Source of the DNA: Dipteris shenzhenensis
Taxonomy: Eukaryota; Polypodiophyta; Polypodiopsida; Gleicheniales
NCBI GenBank assembly: GCA_047967505.1
Contig: CM106538.1
Strand: one strand, 5' to 3'
DNA: 64,000 nt
The notes under the pieces are model-generated. The model worked only from the letters and a program-made list of their open reading frames with translations. It was not told the origin of the DNA and did no database searches. The position numbers and the translations under genes were made by a program. Below are positions 20,348 to 31,635 of this stretch, one piece after another. Each line of letters opens with the position of its first letter. The stretch's first letter is position 1.

Positions 20348-21120
20348 GGCTAAGGAATGGTTTTGTTCTTGATTTGATATAAAAATTGAGCATTTCTAGG
20401 ATCAAATATTATAAATTAGAGATTTGTTAGATTTTCTGCTAATCTTATTTTCTCAAATTTACAGATATTTACCCTAACTGAGGGTTTAGATGTGGTCTTA
20501 TATGAGAAGAATGAAGGAGTAACCTTTGGACAAATACATAGTCTTGATCGTATAAAGGAGACTCAGAAGCATAGGATAATATATTATATGCCTTGTTCCT
20601 GAAAAATTGTGTATCTTTATACCACCTTTAAATATATTATTCAATCAATGTTGTATCTATACACCCCCTATATATTGAATTCAACAAACTCTTTTCATAC
20701 AATCAAATGGTGTATCTATATGCCCCTATATATTGAAATCAACAAACCCTTTCCGTAGATTACATATTCAATGGAGGTGGACAACATTTTAAGCTTTATT
20801 AGACCATATTTGTGTCGGGGTGATCAATGTTTTTGCAAATTTACCCACATGATGTATCGAGTAGAGGTCACCACTTACAAACTTGGAAAATTTTTAGGTT
20901 TATTATGTGGAACTTACACACCTAGTATTTCCAAAATACCCAATTTATGAGTCTACGAAGTGATATTGAGTGGAGGTGACCAGCAGTTCAGGAAAAAAGT
21001 CCAAATGAAGCAAGGAAGTCCAAATTTTTTGAATAGTGTGTTTTTAATTGTCCTTATTACAAAAGTCTAGAGGGGGACCATAATTTGTCCTTAGTACAAA
21101 ATTTTTCTTCGACTTATACA
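20348..21120. repeat. AT-rich region with repeats inverted relative to 37.4-37.8 kb
   Basis: 20580-20760 repeats phrases such as GTATCTATACACCCCTATAT and CAACAAACCCTTT. 20760-21040 contains three GTGGAGGTGACCA-like motifs and CTTTATTAGACCATATTTGTG. The latter block is the reverse complement of 37385-37640. No coding sequence. Confidence 0.65.
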
Positions 21121-22850
21121 AGAATCCAGATCCTTGGCAAACACTCTACAGGATTTCTAGAAGGTTAGTCACACTAGCATGGTATTCCAAAGGAGAAGAC
21201 ATCATGGCATCGGCAAACAAGTGCACACACAATTGATTTCTAGAAGGAGAATCCACCCGTTTTAGACTCCCTACATCTCTTTCCCATTTCAACATGTGAA
21301 TCAGAGAAACAGTGCTGATGGTGAAGAGGAGAGGGGCTAGAAGGCACCCATGGTGGCAAACCGACCTCTTAAGATCATAATGACTTACTCCTCCCCCATT
21401 AAGACAAAGGACCATGGAAGCATTCCCAAAGATGCAAGCCACCATTATCTTGAAGTTGGGACCAAACCCAACTTATCAAGAGCTACAAGCAAATAGTCTC
21501 AGTTCACCCTATCATAGGCTTTGTCAAGGTCTAAACCAAATAGCATAAACCTTGCCCCCTGTGGAGTGAACATGATTGAGACATGTCGACAGATTGAGTA
21601 TGTTTTTAAAGATATCTATCCCTTTGACGAAGCAATTTTCTTCAGGATCGCCCACTATCATACAAGATTCTCGAATACAAAAGGGTTGAGGTCGATATAG
21701 TCGAATAATCATTGATAGAGGCACACATCATTCTAAGACTCCGGTTTTAATCTAGTGGGGAGTTTATTGGATGAGACCTATCACTGCTACGTTCCATGAA
21801 GTTCCAATCTGCCCCTAAAATCCAACGACTACCTACTATTTTTTGTGTTCAAACATATCCAACACTCTCCCCTTATCTACAGATGATTGGGTGCATAGAC
21901 ACTTGCTACCTTGAATTCAAAGCCCTTTAGGGTGACCATCACGTTAATCAACCATCCCTCCTCGTCCCTAAAGAGTTCTTTGACAACAAGCACAGGTTTT
22001 TGAACAAGCACTCCAATGCCACCTTTACCATGACAAGTGCAATTCACAAATACTTGGTAACCTGTTTGACAACGTACAAACCATACACTATCCTCACACT
22101 TGTAGTTAGGCTCTTGGAATATCACAATCTCAGATCTAGCTCTTCTCACTACTGAGAGACCCCCTTTGTGTTTCGTTCTATTGCAAGCCTCTCAAGTTCC
22201 ACAAACAAGATTTCAGCCCTAGTAATCGATAAATTACTTTACAACTCTAACGGGTAGCATCGACACCAAAGCACCTGCGAACATGAAAGACCCCCCCACG
22301 AAGTCATTTAAGAACATCCTCTGAAACACATCGAACAAAGCAAAAACCTTTTCCAAGGAATCTAGCCACATAGCTAGTTCGCACTCGTGAGCCATAAACT
22401 GCTTGAGCTCATCCCCATTGATAGAACATGTCTCATTAAAAAAAGAAAAACTCCCCGTTTTGAGAGGCTAGCTTAGAGTCTTTGACTTGGAGCTCACAGG
22501 CAGCGATCTATTTCAAACTAGTTCTTATGCACCACTTCCTTGGCTTGACGCACCTACTTGGCATGCAAGATTTTCCTAGCGTCTTTGTCATCCATCAGAA
22601 TAAGCCACCTTGAAGTTTCTTCGATAGAACCTCAACATATGAGGGGGCGTCTTGGCTATCAATCAACCATTGTAGGCACCCCATCACTTCTCTCTACCTC
22701 CTCCAAGGTACTGTCATCCCCCCCCCCACTAGCACTCATGTAGCACATAACTTGGGACTGATTGGACTTACATGCACGCTTCAGAGTCTTTTTGGGCTGC
22801 CTCCAATCCATTCGCTGAGAACGGATTGCGCTCTCCAAGCTCCACTCTCC
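21121..22850 (-). mobile_element. LINE remnant (endonuclease and reverse transcriptase), minus strand
   Basis: In sense direction: a degraded ORF1-like part (22850-22250, with QPKKTLKRACKSNQSQVM); an APE-type endonuclease piece, 22149-21877 (IVIFQEPNYK, YQVFVNCTCHGKGGIGVLVQ, FEFKVASVYAPN); and an RT piece, 21545-21146, with DLDKAYDRVN (followed by a stop where Trp is expected), LAPLLFTIS and HLFADAM. The catalytic FADD box reads FADA. Most of RT between endonuclease and palm is missing or unreadable, so the element is dead. Family L1-like plant LINE. Confidence 0.85.
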
Positions 22851-23123
22851 TTCATATTGCCAACTTAGGAGAAGCTTAGAAAACTAATGTTAGTATGATC
22901 AAGACAAGTAGGTCATGAGATATATGGTCCATATGATCATAAGCAAAGACATAATTAGAAACCACGAAAACTGTATCAACCTCACAATTATGCTGGGTAC
23001 TATCTAATGCAAGCTAATGAGCATGCATGAGAAGCACAAAGCAAGAGTGTAATTCCTAGAGAGCAAGTGATTAGAATAAAATAACTCCACAAATTCTTCA
23101 TAAAGTCTGGTAGTCCCTTTAAT

Positions 23124-23160
23124 TAGCACTACCTCCTTAGAGGTTAAGGAGGTAGTGCTA
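23124..23160. other. perfect 16-bp inverted repeat hairpin
   Basis: TAGCACTACCTCCTTA, five bases (GAGGT), then its exact reverse complement. It sits near the boundary of LINE-related sequence and the next block. It could be a relic of transposon ends. No function can be assigned. Confidence 0.75.
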
Positions 23161-23179
23161 TAGTGGAGGGTTGAAACTC

Positions 23180-24240
23180 TTTTGTGAATTTCCATGATTT
23201 TTTAAAAAAAAGTTATATTTCAAATTTTTATTTATGGAGATCATCCTACAAAAGTTGCCTTTTAATTGCCCAACCTCCTTTTAAAAATCATTTGCTTTCT
23301 TTTTTGCATCCAAAAGTGCTTGGTTTACCACCATATAATTGCTTCAAGCGGTTGAAACTTACTTGGGACTGACCACTCTATTAATTAAATCGGCACTTCA
23401 TCTTTATTTTTTAGAAAAACAAACAAACCCTGTTCACACGCTAACCCGGTATCCACACCTCCACCAGTTCACATCTCGACTCCGAATGTCGAAATGGATC
23501 CCTGCTCAAGCTCGGGCATCCGTTTCACCATGATCGTGTGACACCGCCACCGCACCCGGGTTGGCAGGAACAATGTCTAAATGTAATTTGAAAATATCAA
23601 TTTAGATTTCGAACTTACGCTTTTTACTCTCTGGATAGCTGCATCTTGTACAGTCCGTAAATACCGTTCGTGCTTCATCAACCTGCGCGAAGCGGCGTGT
23701 TTGGTGTGAGCAACTGCGTGGTCTCAGTCCGTCCGTCTCTTAATGCTGACAAAACCGGCGTCCAAAGCAATGCGATAATTGGAACAGTTGCTACATGGAG
23801 ACTACGAGAAGATGTGCAACAGATAGAGACTGCAGCGGGCACGGAATTGACGGGGCTTTTTCATTTAGTTCGGGCCCCAACTCTCCAGACTTCCGTTTTC
23901 CAGACTCTCAGTTACACCAATGAACGACGGTTCCAAAGTCTTCAGCCCCGTCTCCTTATTACTTAGTGCACGGGGTATTACTATTGAAAAGGCAAGCAGT
24001 GAATAGGAGAGAGACAGATGAATAGGATCGAGACGCAGGAAATTGTGTCGGAAGTGATCTGCAGCAACAATTGAAAGGCAAGTTTGATGACCGGGCAGTG
24101 GCATTAAGAGCACTGATAGCGGTGAGTTCATTGATAGGAGATAAATGGGGTCGCAGGAAAAGGTGTAGGACGCTTTGGTGAGAAGAGGGTGAGAATGAAA
24201 ACAAAAAATGAAGCTTTGCGCTCGAAGTGGTTGCTCTTAG
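23180..24240. other. unassigned region, CpG-retaining from about 23430
   Basis: 23430-24240 has many CG dinucleotides (GCGCGAAGCGGCGTG, CCGCACCCGGG, CAGCCCCGTC), unlike the surrounding CG-poor repeats. Frames of 88-98 codons exist on both strands but overlap one another and show no recognisable domain. It may be a gene promoter or first exon cut by the LINE insertion at about 24246. Confidence 0.3.
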
Positions 24241-24245
24241 TTGCA

Positions 24246-25435
24246 TGGAGAGAAGCCGTGGGCTAAGATTGCAAGGGAGCTGATATGCCTTAATGCTACA
24301 AAGGGGATTTGTTATCCGTGGCAGGATGTTGTGTTGTTAGAGATGCCTATTAGAATTCCTCAATCTAATTTTATGGCCAGAATGATACAGATTTGGAAGT
24401 TGAGCAGGCCTCAGATCCCTACAATGTCATGGAGATGCCTCCCTCGGCAGGTCCAATTGGTTAATAGATTATGCCTTTAATGAGGGCCCTGCTCTGATTA
24501 TTAGCCATCCTAAAATGGCGGCATGAATGTTTAGAAAGGGGCTGAGGACTTTTAGGGAAGTTTGGAATCCGGAAAGACACAAATGGCTAGACATATGCAG
24601 TATCAAACGGACCTTTGCTTTATCTAATTTCGAATGTGTAGTGGTTGGATCTCTCTTGGAGAGGATTAGAGAAGATTGGTGTACCAGTCACATCTTTAAA
24701 GAAGATACTGGTTATAGAGGCTATTTATGGAAATCGAGCAAGTCGTTCTCAAAACTAAGCTTAAAAGACTTCAACAAGGAGATGCCACTACAGGGCTCCA
24801 TAGTGGTACGGGATTAGTGGAAAGTTGTTGCCCCTCTGGATAGGCTTGGCGTTTGGACCATGAGACTGCAGAGAGCCTAGAAGGATACTCCCTCATTTAA
24901 AATTAAATTGATGTTGTGGAGGGCGCTAGTGGGTAAGCTACCTGTTAGAGCTAGGATCTCCAAGTGGAACCTGAAGGTTTCTCGTGCTCGTTTTTATGTA
25001 GAGAAATGCATTACCACTTGCTTTGGGAGTGTGTGCTAGTTCGTGACATATGGAGGGGCATAGTTTCAAGATTTAGATATGTTCAAACCTTCTTTAATCT
25101 CAGATGGAAGGTGGCGTTCCTAGGAGACAAAAATAGAATGAATGATGCCTTGTATGCTTTATGGCAGCTGGCAAGGAGCCTAGTCAATATGCAGATTTGG
25201 TCTTTCATGAACAAGGTGGTTTTTAAGAGGGCACCCATTGCAAGAATGCCAGTTCAAGATTTCATGACAGACTTTAAGAGGACATCATAGTTTTTTGGAA
25301 GGAGAAATGAGGATCTGAGGTTTATGATCAAGTTTTGGGAGTAGTTGTCATTGCCTTTCTACATGAAGGCTGCCCTTTAACCTTTCTTTGTACACTTTTA
25401 TACTTTTCTATTAATAATATTTTTGCCAACAATTT
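24246..25435 (+). mobile_element. LINE 3' remnant, plus strand
   Basis: C-terminal part of a plant LINE RT polyprotein in several frames: RIPQSNFMARMIQIWKL (24350-24410), KAFRKGL-like FRKGLRTFREVWNPERHKWL (24527 on), the zinc-binding zf-RVT region CREMHYHLLWECVLVRDIW (25000-25050) and a tail to 25290. The 3' untranslated end reads TTTGTACACTTTTATACTTTTC then ATTAATAATATTTTTGCC, typical of plant LINE 3' ends. No poly-A tail remains. It ends next to the left edge of the duplicated GalT region. Confidence 0.75.
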
Positions 25436-25655
25436 GAGGATTGGAACAAATGGGGAGTGTGTGTGTGTGTGTGAAGCGAAATCAACACGTATCATGGAGG
25501 GCCTTGGATGTTTAAGCCTTGAAAGTCAAGAGTCATTTATTAAATTTTGAGGGGCTTAGATATGTTAGACAAAGAGAGAGCATACTTGTTATTGAATGTG
25601 GAAAAGATGAGTTTGCACTCTCATGACATTTGCCTAGCACTGTTTTTTTTACATC

Positions 25656-25777
25656 AAAAGTCATGTTTTAAAGCACCCTACCTCTATTCATATTTAGAAA
25701 AAATGGTATATGTCACAAAAGTCATGTTTTAAAGCACCCTACCTCTATTCATATTTAGAAAAAATGGTATATGTCAC
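25656..25777 (+). repeat. perfect 61-bp tandem duplication
   Basis: AAAAGTCATGTTTTAAAGCA...TATGTCAC occurs twice without a difference, so the event is recent. The corresponding part of copy B has a single version. Confidence 0.85.
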
Positions 25778-25956
25778 AGTGGTGAAAGTTTGGCTCTAGA
25801 GAGCTCAACATGGGCCACAATGGTAGCCACCGAGCATTAAAGCAAGCCAATTGTTAAGTGAGTTCTCCTTCAATTGCATAAGGACAAATGAAATAAACGT
25901 GTGTTGGAACTTCATTTCACGCAATTGAGGATTGAGAAGCCCTTCATAAACTTTTG

Positions 25957-26040
25957 GATGTAAATTCCTCGATTGAGGACTAGCGAGCCTTTATGTAGAT
26001 GTAAATTCCTAGATTGAGGGCTAGCGAGCCTTTATGCAGA
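25957..26040 (+). repeat. ~42-bp tandem duplication upstream of gene A
   Basis: GATGTAAATTCCT(C/A)GATTGAGG...GCGAGCCTTTATG occurs twice; copy B has it once (54615-54655). A 26-bp tandem pair, GAGAGATGTTTACACACCCG, is found further on at 26409-26460. Confidence 0.8.
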
Positions 26041-26779
26041 ACTTATTCAACCCTACCATGTCAACTTAAAGGTTATGTTGCCTTCCATGCTATGATAGTA
26101 AATATATTTTTTGCTTTTCTCTGTGTCCGCCCCTTATCTAGAGTATGTTCAATGTAATCAATGCTTCCCATTAAGAAAAATGACTTTGGAAATTGTCATT
26201 GCCATCTTCCAAGGTAAAGTTCACGCTCTTTGGCATATAGAGAGCACTTTATATTTTTCACTTTAGTAACCTCCTCTTTAAGTTATGCATACATTTTCCT
26301 CCCTAACCTTTTGAATTTGGAGTGTTGGTGCCTTCGATATGGATACAGAAGAATCTTTTGCTCGAAGATGTAGAAGTCATATGCAAGTTATTTTAAGGCC
26401 AAGTAACTGAGAGATGTTTACACACCCGTGCAATGAGAGATGTTTACACACCCGTGCAACGGATCATGGACGTGCAAGATTTCGTGCCCTTCTGTAGCCG
26501 ATGGCCAAGATGCATTCAATGCGGAGGACTCTAGCCTTTAAACACAAACGTTAGCCTCTAAACATAAAAGTTTCGAGGACAAAATTCCATTACTGTCAAA
26601 TCACACTACCACGGGTCCTGTTGTCATTGGGGAGGCTTTCGACAATCCCAATGCCACGTGTCCCGCGTAGGGACATTTTTGCTTGCGGACTGAGATTTGC
26701 CGACGGTGCAGAGACGCGGGCGACGCGCAACCAAAGAATGGCAGTTGAAGTTGCCTGCGAAGGGAGAAACCATTTGTCT

Positions 26780-27052
26780 ATGTGTGTGTGAGAGAGAGCG
26801 AGAGAGAGACAGAGAGAGCGAGCTTGCTTGTAGAGCCTTGTGGGTGGAAACATTTTCGTGGAGAATTGGCCGGTTATCTTGAACTCTCCCGAGCGGCAGA
26901 ATATACACAGCGAGAGAGAGCGACTGCGAGAGAGTCTTCATTGCAAGAGCTGCGACAAAATCGTATTTAGATTGGAAGAGTGCACGAGGAGAAGCGAGCG
27001 CGGGAGCGAGAGAGAGAAAGAGAGAGAGACCTACCGTGCGAAATCACCTTTG

Positions 27053-27098
<46 letters not shown>

Positions 27099-27100
27099 CC
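26780..27100 (+). promoter_or_regulatory. GA-rich 5' leader of gene A
   Basis: Purine-rich, with GAGAGA runs at 26790-26820, 26920-26935, 27005-27030 and 27058-27098, and one copy of a unit AGTCTTCATTGCAAGAGCT followed by GACAAAATC (26933-26965). GA repeats in plant 5' leaders are known binding sites for BBR/BPC factors. A role here is inference. No convincing TATA box was seen. Confidence 0.55.
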
Positions 27101-27141
27101 AATTGAATTGCACGAAGAATTGGGCAAGGGCAGCTGCGAAG

Positions 27142-28455
27142 ATGTCTGAGCTTCGCAAAGATCCCCTCTCCGATCGATGGGTCATCCTGTCTACCGCGAG
27201 AGGCAAGCGCCCTTCCGACTTCAAAGTAGACGGCCCTCAGCCTGCATCACAGCCTGGCCCTTGCGCGTTTTGTCCGCACCACGAAGATGAAACGGGACCA
27301 GAGCTCTTTGCTTTCCGGGAAGGCCGAGCGACGGATGCTCCCGACTGGCGAGTTCGCGTTGTGAAAAACAAATTCCCTGCCGTCTCGTTGGAGTCGGAGC
27401 ATCGGTACAGCGACAACGAGGGACCTCTTCGGAGTTGCTGCATGCCCGGATTTGGGTCTCACGAGGTGGTCATAGAGACGCGAGGTCATGATATCAACTT
27501 CTCGTGCCTTTCTGTGGAGAGCGCGGAAGAAACTCTGAAGGCATTTCGCGTTAGAATCGGCCACTTTCGAGAGGATAATCGATTCAAATACGTTCAGGCA
27601 AATTCCCGTTCCGCAGCGCCCTGCTCTCCAGTCCTTCTACCAATTGAATTAGCAGTCTAATCACCATGCCATATGAATCATTTGCAGGTCTTTAAGAACC
27701 AAGGAAGTGCAGCTGGAGCATCCATGCTGCATTCTCACAGCCAAATAATTGCACTTCCGATCATTCCTCCAAACATGCAGCACGAGATCGCCGGTGCCAA
27801 GAGCTGCTATGACGAAACGGGAACATGCATGCTTTGCGACATTGTGAAGCACGATCTTTTGGATGGGAAGCGATTGATCGACTACAATCCAGACTATGCA
27901 GTGATTGCTCCTTACGCGCCTAGGTTTCCTTACGAATCATGGATCGTGCCTCGAACTCATGCTTCGAACTTCGAAGATGCCAACGATGACCAAGTAAGTG
28001 AAGGGTGGTCGTCCTATCGGCTTATTTCAAAGATGAATAAAAGCCTTTATAATAGTATGAATCTTCAGTGTTCACCTTTGAAAGATGAAGGTGAAGGTTT
28101 CATACCATTTGTACCCATTTTGTGTTCTTGGGATTGTAGAGATTTTCACGTCTTCTTACTATTTCTTTTTACACAGTTGAAAAGCCTTGCACGCATACTC
28201 CTATCAACTCTTAGGAGGATGGATTATCTTTTCAACAATGCTCCTTTCAATTATATGCTACACACTAGTCCCTTACAAGAGGACTACCATGTGCCATACT
28301 ATCATTGGTCTATCCGAATTGTACCACACCTAATCACACTTGCTGGTTTTGAGCTTGGTAGTGGCTGCCATATAAGCCCTGTGTTTCCTGAGAAGGCAGC
28401 TACAGATCTTCGTGATATCGATGTAAGTAAAATTGAGATGTCTGGAAATTATTGA
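27142..28455 (+). CDS. GalT-family nucleotidylyltransferase, ADP-glucose phosphorylase-like (copy A)
   Basis: Exons 27142-27597, 27688-27993 and 28177-28455; 346 codons, close to the ~350 of the Arabidopsis enzyme At5g18200. That enzyme exchanges ADP-glucose and phosphate through an adenylylated histidine and is probably cytosolic. Residues: LSDRWVILS near the N-terminus, first zinc pair C41/C44 (CAFC), GFGSHEVVIE at 103-111, active site HSHSQ at 167-171 with H169 the expected nucleophile, second zinc pair C199/C202 (CMLC), H243 and H297 (YYHW). Intron 1 (27598-27687) has a GC donor (CAG/GCAAAT) and a TTTGCAG acceptor; splicing gives KYVQ-VFKNQG, matching the family. Intron 2 is GTAAGT...ACACAG. 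All exons are in phase 0. Appears intact. A galactose-1-phosphate uridylyltransferase role is less likely. Confidence 0.92.
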
Positions 28456-29330
28456 GCTCTTCACCGATATATAAGGTAATTTCCTACTTTTGTTTGTCTT
28501 TTTTCTTTCTTATATTGAAAGTTTGATAATATCTCTAATTTGCTTCTGAGAGAAACATAGATTTTAGTCCTTACTAGAAGAAAAAGGTGAATATAAAGAA
28601 TGAAAATTTTCACATTAGGAAATGGTTGATTTTTATGCATTACAAGTTGAAACTCTGACACTGTATTGTAATGATACACATCCATTGGTGCTTTAGGAAT
28701 TGGACCATTGGTGTTCAAGGATCTACCTCGAGCCACCTCAAAAAGAGCACTTGCAACACATGGAAAACTTGATGCGGCAAGGGTACATGAATAGCATATG
28801 GAGTATACATATAATATCAATTTTCTTGAAACATATTGTATTAGAACATTTATTATTGGTGTCAGAACATTCTTGAATTATTGTATCAAAACATTTAACT
28901 ATTCATTAGTTCACGCTATCAAAAAAATATATATATCTTGTGTACGTCACTTTGGCACATGCTTCGTAAGGTCTTAGACCCCACATATTTCAATCCCTTT
29001 GTAATGTTGATCTTCTTATGTCATGAACAATTAGTGTGCATATCTAGATGAGGGAAACATGCTTTTTAAAGTGATGTCCTCAGACTATAAAATAATAAAC
29101 ACAAGGAACCATCATGCAAATGCCTTCCTCTTATAGGTGAAAGCATGGCCTTGCTATGAAGGGATGACTTTATCTCGTTCTGTAAGTATTCCTAGCATCG
29201 TAATGTTTGATTTTGATTTGCCATTATGATTTAGAGCCTAAAATTAAATTATGATGGCTTTCTAAATTTGTAATGCTGAATCACTATGACTTGATGAAGA
29301 TTAATTCATTGAGCTTTAATTTAATTTGTA
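28456..29330 (+). other. downstream region of gene A
   Basis: 3' untranslated and flanking sequence conserved with 57714-58470 (TTTTCTACTTTTGTTTGTC, GGCACATGCTTCGTAAGG-type, CACATATTTCAATCCCTTTG-type). AT-rich, with no other gene. Confidence 0.6.
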
Positions 29331-29720
29331 GGTTATTAAGGGATGTGCATGCACAAACCACAAAGTGCAGGGCACAAGGGACTGTGAGGGCCTACATTAG
29401 ATGCTAGAAAGCTCATAGTGCATGAGGGAAGAGGAGATTAGGCTACTTACCTAGCTAAAATAAAAAACTGGGGGAAAGGTAGAGAAGAGCCTGAAGAGGG
29501 CTACATGGGGTGGTAGAAACTTCTTATGGTAAGAGAATTTATTGAAGTTGTGGGATGGCAAGGGGGTCCACATACACACAACGAACTATACATGACAATG
29601 AAGAAGGAGAAATGAGAGGATAAAGGCTGTTCCCTTTATTCCTCTTGGTCCTATTAGAACTACACTTGGTTGAATGAAATTTACCATATTTTCTAACACC
29701 CCATCCTAAATTGCACTATG
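29331..29720 (-). repeat. copia LTR fragment with polypurine tract (copy A)
   Basis: On the minus strand a polypurine-like GGATGGGG is followed by TGTTAGAAAATATGG at 29698, the form of a copia 3' LTR start. The same junction is in copy B at 58858, so the insertion is older than the duplication. The far end of the LTR was not defined. Confidence 0.5.
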
Positions 29721-29855
29721 CACTAGGTAAGTAGAGGATTCTTTCCAAAAATGTTTTGGATTTCCTCAAGTAATACATGTTGTTTATCATTCTAGCTAAG
29801 CTAATGATGCAAAAGTCAATGAATGATCATGTGATACAAAAGTAAGTATGTCCCT

Positions 29856-31091
29856 AAGCTAAAACTTCAAGCCATTGCTTCCATTGATGTTACAGAAAAA
29901 TTTGATTATTTCTTGCTTGTCCTCATAAAGTTTCCATGACAAGATTATTGAATCAAGACTAAAGGAAAATCCATTAGTGCAACTTCTATCATCAAGAAAT
30001 ACTTGGCTATTTCTTGCTTTTCCATGGCAAGTTTCCAATGATGAAAAGGTTGTTCAATCAAGACTAAAGGAGAATCCATTTGTGCATCTTTTGTGAACAA
30101 ATTAGCATTGGTTTATTTGTAGAAGGTGAGATACGTCATATTTCAAACCATAGTCTCATGTGATTCTGAGGTAGTCAAGTAATCCTTTGAAGACATCAAG
30201 AAATTTCTTTTTGGGATTTCTGATGAATGAAGTAGGAACGCCAACTAAGGAAGAAATACTAGCTTGGAGATTGTCAAGTAGATCAAGCTACTAATGAGTT
30301 GTATGCAATCAACATGATCTATATTAGGAGATCTATCATAAGTTGATAGTATAATCTTGTATATTATGGGAGTTGGTGAGTGTTTTCAATGAATTTACTT
30401 TAATGCCATTGTCATTTTCCATGTTTCTACATCTAGAAAATAGTGAACATTCGCCATCTCTTTCATTTCAATCTTAGAAGTGACTACCTTTTAACATAAA
30501 AAATGAGTTTATCATTTGAATCATCAACAAGCATGGAAAGAGAATGTTTGAGAGTCTAGGGGTTCTAGAGAGCTGCGTGTGCTTGAATACTCATGAATTT
30601 AAGCTATATGGAGAGCCTTGAAGGCCTTTGCATTGAGGATATGATCAAGCCTTTTAAGTTCTAAAATACCATGAGGGATTTCATGTTGGTGATTGGAGAT
30701 GCAAGTGTAACAAATGATGTTGGGTTTCATGCAAACTTTGAGATCTATTTCAAAAATTTATTTCTCCTTATATTGCACATTGGGTGGATATTAGAAATGT
30801 ACTTGACAATGTGAGCACCAAACACAACACACAATTGGTGGATGGTTTTTGGCCCAAAAAGTTTTGGATGAATGATGATATCATACGATCTGAATGGTAT
30901 TGAATTGAAAGATGATGATTATGAACACTACTATGGATCCACCAATACACAATGATGAACAGTATGTATATAAAATCCACCATTTGATATACTTCATCAA
31001 AATTCTTTCGACTCTCTCAAACACTCTCTTTCTCTCATATAGAACCACTCTTTGTCCTTGATCACTGGCTTTTGCACAAAAATCTAACTAT
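29856..31091. other. unassigned AT-rich DNA
   Basis: A diverged ~115-bp tandem pair lies at about 29905-30100 (ATTTCTTGCTT ... ATCAAGACTAAAGGA ... AATCCATT). No coding frame beyond 71 codons and no recognised element. It ends at the CACTA terminus. Confidence 0.4.
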
Positions 31092-31423
31092 CACTATAAG
31101 GCACAGGCCGTTTTCATACGAAAATACCGACCTTTTTTACACTAAAAAGTTTTTTTTAACGGGTGCAAAGGTCGTTATTTACGTCACTATTAATGTTGAA
31201 AAACATGTGTTGCTATATAAGCATACCTATATAGCGACTCTAGTAAAGGTTGATATATAGCGACACTAGTAAACTGTCGGTATATACTGACCCTTGACAA
31301 AGCTTTAAAAAAACATTAGTGGGGCAAAATAGGACCACAGCAAGCCTTGTTTTTCCCCACTAATGTTTTTTTTTGGCATTACAAAAGAATGTTTACAAGC
31401 ACACAGGCGAGATAAAACTCTCA

Positions 31424-31620
31424 AACCTTGTTTATTACAAAACTTTCCTTGTGAAAGGGGTGATACAAAATTGCTCAAATGAGCCAAGGGACAAAAGCAT
31501 ATACATGCCGAAGTATATACAACCTTGTTTGTTACAAAATTTTCCTTTCAAAAAGGGTGATACAAAATTGCTCAAACGAGATGATAGATAAAAGCATATA
31601 CATGCCGAAGTATATACAAA
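31424..31620 (+). repeat. ~100-bp tandem pair near the CACTA left end
   Basis: AACCTTGTTTATTACAAAAC ... GATACAAAATTGCTCAAA ... ATACATGCCGAAGTATATAC occurs twice (31424-31527, 31528-31620) with about ten differences. It overlaps the 3' side of the minus-strand transposon ORF. Confidence 0.8.
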
Positions 31621-31635
31621 CTACTACTAATACTA

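Larger units (their letters stand above)
25460..29855 (+). repeat. segmental duplication, copy A
   Basis: Sequence from about 25460 to 29855 is homologous, in the same orientation, to 54109-58990. The homology covers the promoter region (ATTGCATAAGGA, TAAATTCCTCGATTGAGGA), the whole gene, and downstream sequence to an LTR fragment (ATTGCACTATGCACTAGGTAAG). Copy A is shorter, mainly because intron 2 is 183 bp against 904 bp. Confidence 0.9.

Noticed and set aside
27592-27687. GT-AG alternative for intron 1 of gene A starting at GTTCAG
   Set aside because: It would remove Val-Gln from a conserved motif and has a poor donor; GC-AG gives the family sequence in both paralogues.
27661-27852. Minus-strand frame opposite exon 2 of gene A (and 55790-56386 opposite gene B)
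   Set aside because: Shadow of the conserved exons on the other strand.
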